This document shows, one piece after another, positions 61,579 through 64,000 of a stretch of 64,000 nt of DNA. The stretch is from the NCBI RefSeq assembly GCF_027744825.2, contig NC_071342.1, positions 8,513,501 through 8,577,500 of the forward strand. The letters are read 5' to 3'. A program made the position numbers and the translations under genes. This DNA is from Synchiropus splendidus (taxonomy: Eukaryota; Chordata; Actinopteri; Syngnathiformes; Callionymidae). Numbering within the stretch: the stretch's first letter is position 1; every line of letters begins with the position of its first letter. The notes below the pieces were generated by a model. The model was not told the DNA's origin and searched no databases. It was given only the letters and a program-made list of their open reading frames with translations.

Positions 61579-63128
61579 GTCTCAGACAGCATGTGCGACT
61601 TGACCGCGTTGACACCCATTGTGCAGAGTTTGAAGTTTTCATTTGCACATGCTGCAAAACGCCTCTCCGGGTTTGTCGCCGACAGGCTTTAACTAGCTTC
61701 TGAAAAGTTCATCTTCCATCCACTTATGTTGAAATTTGCATTTACCCATTTTTCCTCCGTTCTTTCGCCACAGCGTTCACTTACAGCACGTTGCTTTTCA
61801 TGACATTTCATCACGACGTTTCATGCTTTTTAATGACCCACGGAAACCCTGCATGTAGATGCCAGGAAGCAGAAGAGGTCGAAAACAACTAGTGGCTTTA
61901 TGGATGTGATAAAAGAAGACATGAAGAGGAGAAGTGTTAATAGGGAGGATGGTCAGAAACATAGTTATGAAAGTATAAAAGTAAGGACTAAAACAGCAAC
62001 CTACTAGCAGACTGCAGTAAACTGGCTTATTCACTCATAAAGGGAAACAAAAATAGAAAAATAACATGAATGCAAGCTCAACGTCAAGCTGATATTCATA
62101 TTCAATGTTAAGTATTTTACTCACAGATCATGTGATTCAAAAACAGAAATGAAACAGCAGCAGTTAATTTCCATCTGAATCTGCCAGGTATGAAGAGACT
62201 GCAGCGCAAGAACTCCAGAAGACAGTTATTTTGTCTAGTACAATGCAAGACACTTCACAAATTTCATGTATTGGTAATAATGAGAGACAAGAGATCCAGG
62301 TGTGATCAGAAAAAAGTGATAACTCGTGGGACTCGTGGGAAGTAAAATTTTATTGTACTGATGCAATGTTTCCACGAATGACCACTGTTGACAAAATAAA
62401 TATATGAATTGGGATTAAATGAGGAAAATTCAGTTACATTGGTTGAGAGTAAATTGAAGCTGCACTGAATGAATATTTCATATATATAGGCGTATTTTCT
62501 GTTCTTGAAAACTGTTCTTGATGTAATATAAAACCTTTTTTATACATTTTTTAAATTTCTTATTTGAGTTTTACATTTCATTTTTAATCCCAAAATGGGT
62601 CAATCTTGTATTTAATATTTAAATGTCTTTCCAGTTAATATCAGAGGTGAAATGTACATTGTTTGCTTAGGAGCTTCACTGTGGACAAGACTCTGTCCAG
62701 AATCACACCACAGTAATTCCAACTGAGGAAGGAAAACAGCCTGTAGGTGAGACTATCCATGACACTAACACCATACGACACAGTCAAACTCTGCTTTGTA
62801 GTTCTGTATAAGACTACAAATAAAGAAAGCAACTTTCAAGATCTTTTTAAGTCCAAAAATGTTTGGAAGAAATCCAACTAAGCAGAGCATCATCAGCTTG
62901 AACATTTTCTGATCTTTAATAGTGAATGAGATGAGTGGCTAATCATGGCAGAAAATACGGTGTAGGATAGAAATCTCTCTGATGAAACGCAGGAGTTCAC
63001 AAACACGAATCATTCGTGATTGAGGGTAGTCAATACTCACATGGTCACAAACACATATTTGATCTTCCTTTCAATAAAGTTTCATGAGTCACGCCATGAC
63101 GGTGAGTACATTCAAACTCTTGTTAGTG
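61579..63128. other. actn2 3' UTR/spacer, no gene recognised
   Basis: Downstream of the actinin stop. A minus-strand AATAAA at about 62349-62354 could end the actn2 transcript with a 3' UTR of roughly 780 bases. No other feature is supported. Confidence 0.35.
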
Positions 63129-63783
63129 TTAGAGGTCGCTTTCTCCATAGAGGGCGGTGGAGAAGGCCGTGTAGTCTAGCGCCCCCGGTGGTGCTCCGAG
63201 GGTCTTGTAAGCCGGCATCCTCGTGATACAATACTCAGCCTGCTCGGGAGGAAGTTCTCTCCGCAGCTCCTCCACCAGGATGTACGGCTGTCAGGGGGGA
63301 GAAAACACTCTTCAGACATGTTCCCCCGGCAGACGAATGCTAATATGCCCTTTCCATTTTGAGGCCGCGTTACCGGTCGTAAATCAAGCCAGAATGGCAA
63401 ACACTTGGAAATAATGACTGGAATAGAATAGATTAGTGTCAGCTAAGAATATCCCTCCCCACGCCACGGTGACAAACAGACCTTGTCAGCTGCCAGGATC
63501 CGGAAAGACGCCACAACCTGCTCGGCAGTGTCGGTATCTGCAGTCTCTCTGGTCATAAAGTCGATGAAAGACTGGAAGGAGACGATGCCGGTGGCGTTGG
63601 GGTCGACCAGCATCATTATTCGGGCAAATTCGACTTCTCCCTAAGCAGGAAGTGAATGGACAGGACAGGGAGAATTAGCAACCTGGGCATCAGCTTGTTG
63701 TTAAGTAGCCTTCATACCAAGTCATAGCCCATGGAGATGAGGCAGGCTCTGAAGTCATCAGTCTCCATCGCTCCATTCTTCTT
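63129..63783 (-). CDS. actn2: Alpha-actinin-2 type, last three coding exons (3' end of gene, partial)
   Basis: This is the C-terminal calmodulin-like region of a muscle alpha-actinin, the actin cross-linker and titin anchor of the Z-disc. Exons: 63718-63783, 63482-63640, 63129-63287, all in phase 0, giving 127 residues and a stop at 63129-63131. Landmarks are [73 protein letters not shown] and the terminal GESDL PDZ ligand. DKPYIL and MPAY favour ACTN2 over ACTN1/3/4. The 5' exons are outside the window; 63784-64000 is intron. It reads in the same direction as ryr2. Teleosts may have two copies (a and b), not distinguished here. Confidence 0.93.
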
Positions 63784-64000
63784 CTGCAGGAAGAGAAAAA
63801 AACATTTTCAACGCAAAACTTTTCTTCATGTATTTCTTGTTCATGCTTCTGACTTATATATAAATAAGTACTATTCAACAGAGCGTTGATGGAGTTCAAT
63901 AACTGAACTTCTAAACCTCCCACAAATATCTTTGCTTCTGTCGCAATACAGTATCACCAGTTTCTTTTATCAATTACCACTCAGGTTTTGAAAATATATA

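Overview
The window is vertebrate genomic DNA, almost certainly from a teleost fish with a fairly compact genome. The evidence is dense GT-AG introns (many of 75-150 bases), fish-type LINE tails, and long (TA)n and tetranucleotide microsatellites. There are no bacterial-style operons, RNA genes or CRISPR arrays. All recognisable genes lie on the minus strand, so they read from right to left.

Layout. (1) 63129-63783 holds the last three coding exons of a muscle alpha-actinin (ACTN2 type), whose 5' part lies beyond the right edge. (2) 59323-63128 is an intergenic spacer with two pure (TA)n tracts, a broken DNA-transposon-derived coding relic and a CpG-rich stretch just before the next gene. (3) 10556-59322 is one complete ryanodine receptor gene of the RYR2 class. 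I traced 102 coding exons by hand; they join into a single open frame of 4847 codons plus a stop, with no nonsense codon or frameshift. Human RYR2 has 105 exons, 4967 residues and hundreds of kilobases. (4) 1-10555 is 3' flank: a probable 3' UTR, a decayed LINE fragment, simple repeats, and no gene I can identify.

The RYR2 product is a homotetrameric calcium-release channel of the sarcoplasmic reticulum. All family modules are present in order: N-terminal beta-trefoil/MIR domains, RIH solenoid, SPRY1, RyR repeats 1-2, SPRY2, SPRY3, the central solenoids, RyR repeats 3-4 with the PKA-type site, the calmodulin-binding helix, the core solenoid, EF-hands, S1-S6, and the C-terminal zinc-binding domain. 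Alpha-actinin-2 is the Z-disc actin cross-linker. ACTN2 then RYR2 in the same orientation is also the human arrangement, except that MTR lies between them in human and is absent here.

The most unusual point is that this receptor is intact but much more diverged from the RYR consensus than is normal for such a conserved family. It lacks the charged linker exon before S1, lacks a conserved piece of one solenoid exon, and has degraded EF-hand loops. The selectivity filter, calcium-sensor residues, zinc-binding residues and calmodulin anchor are kept. I read it as a fast-evolving, probably teleost-duplicated ryr2 copy. I see no wholly new biological system in the window.
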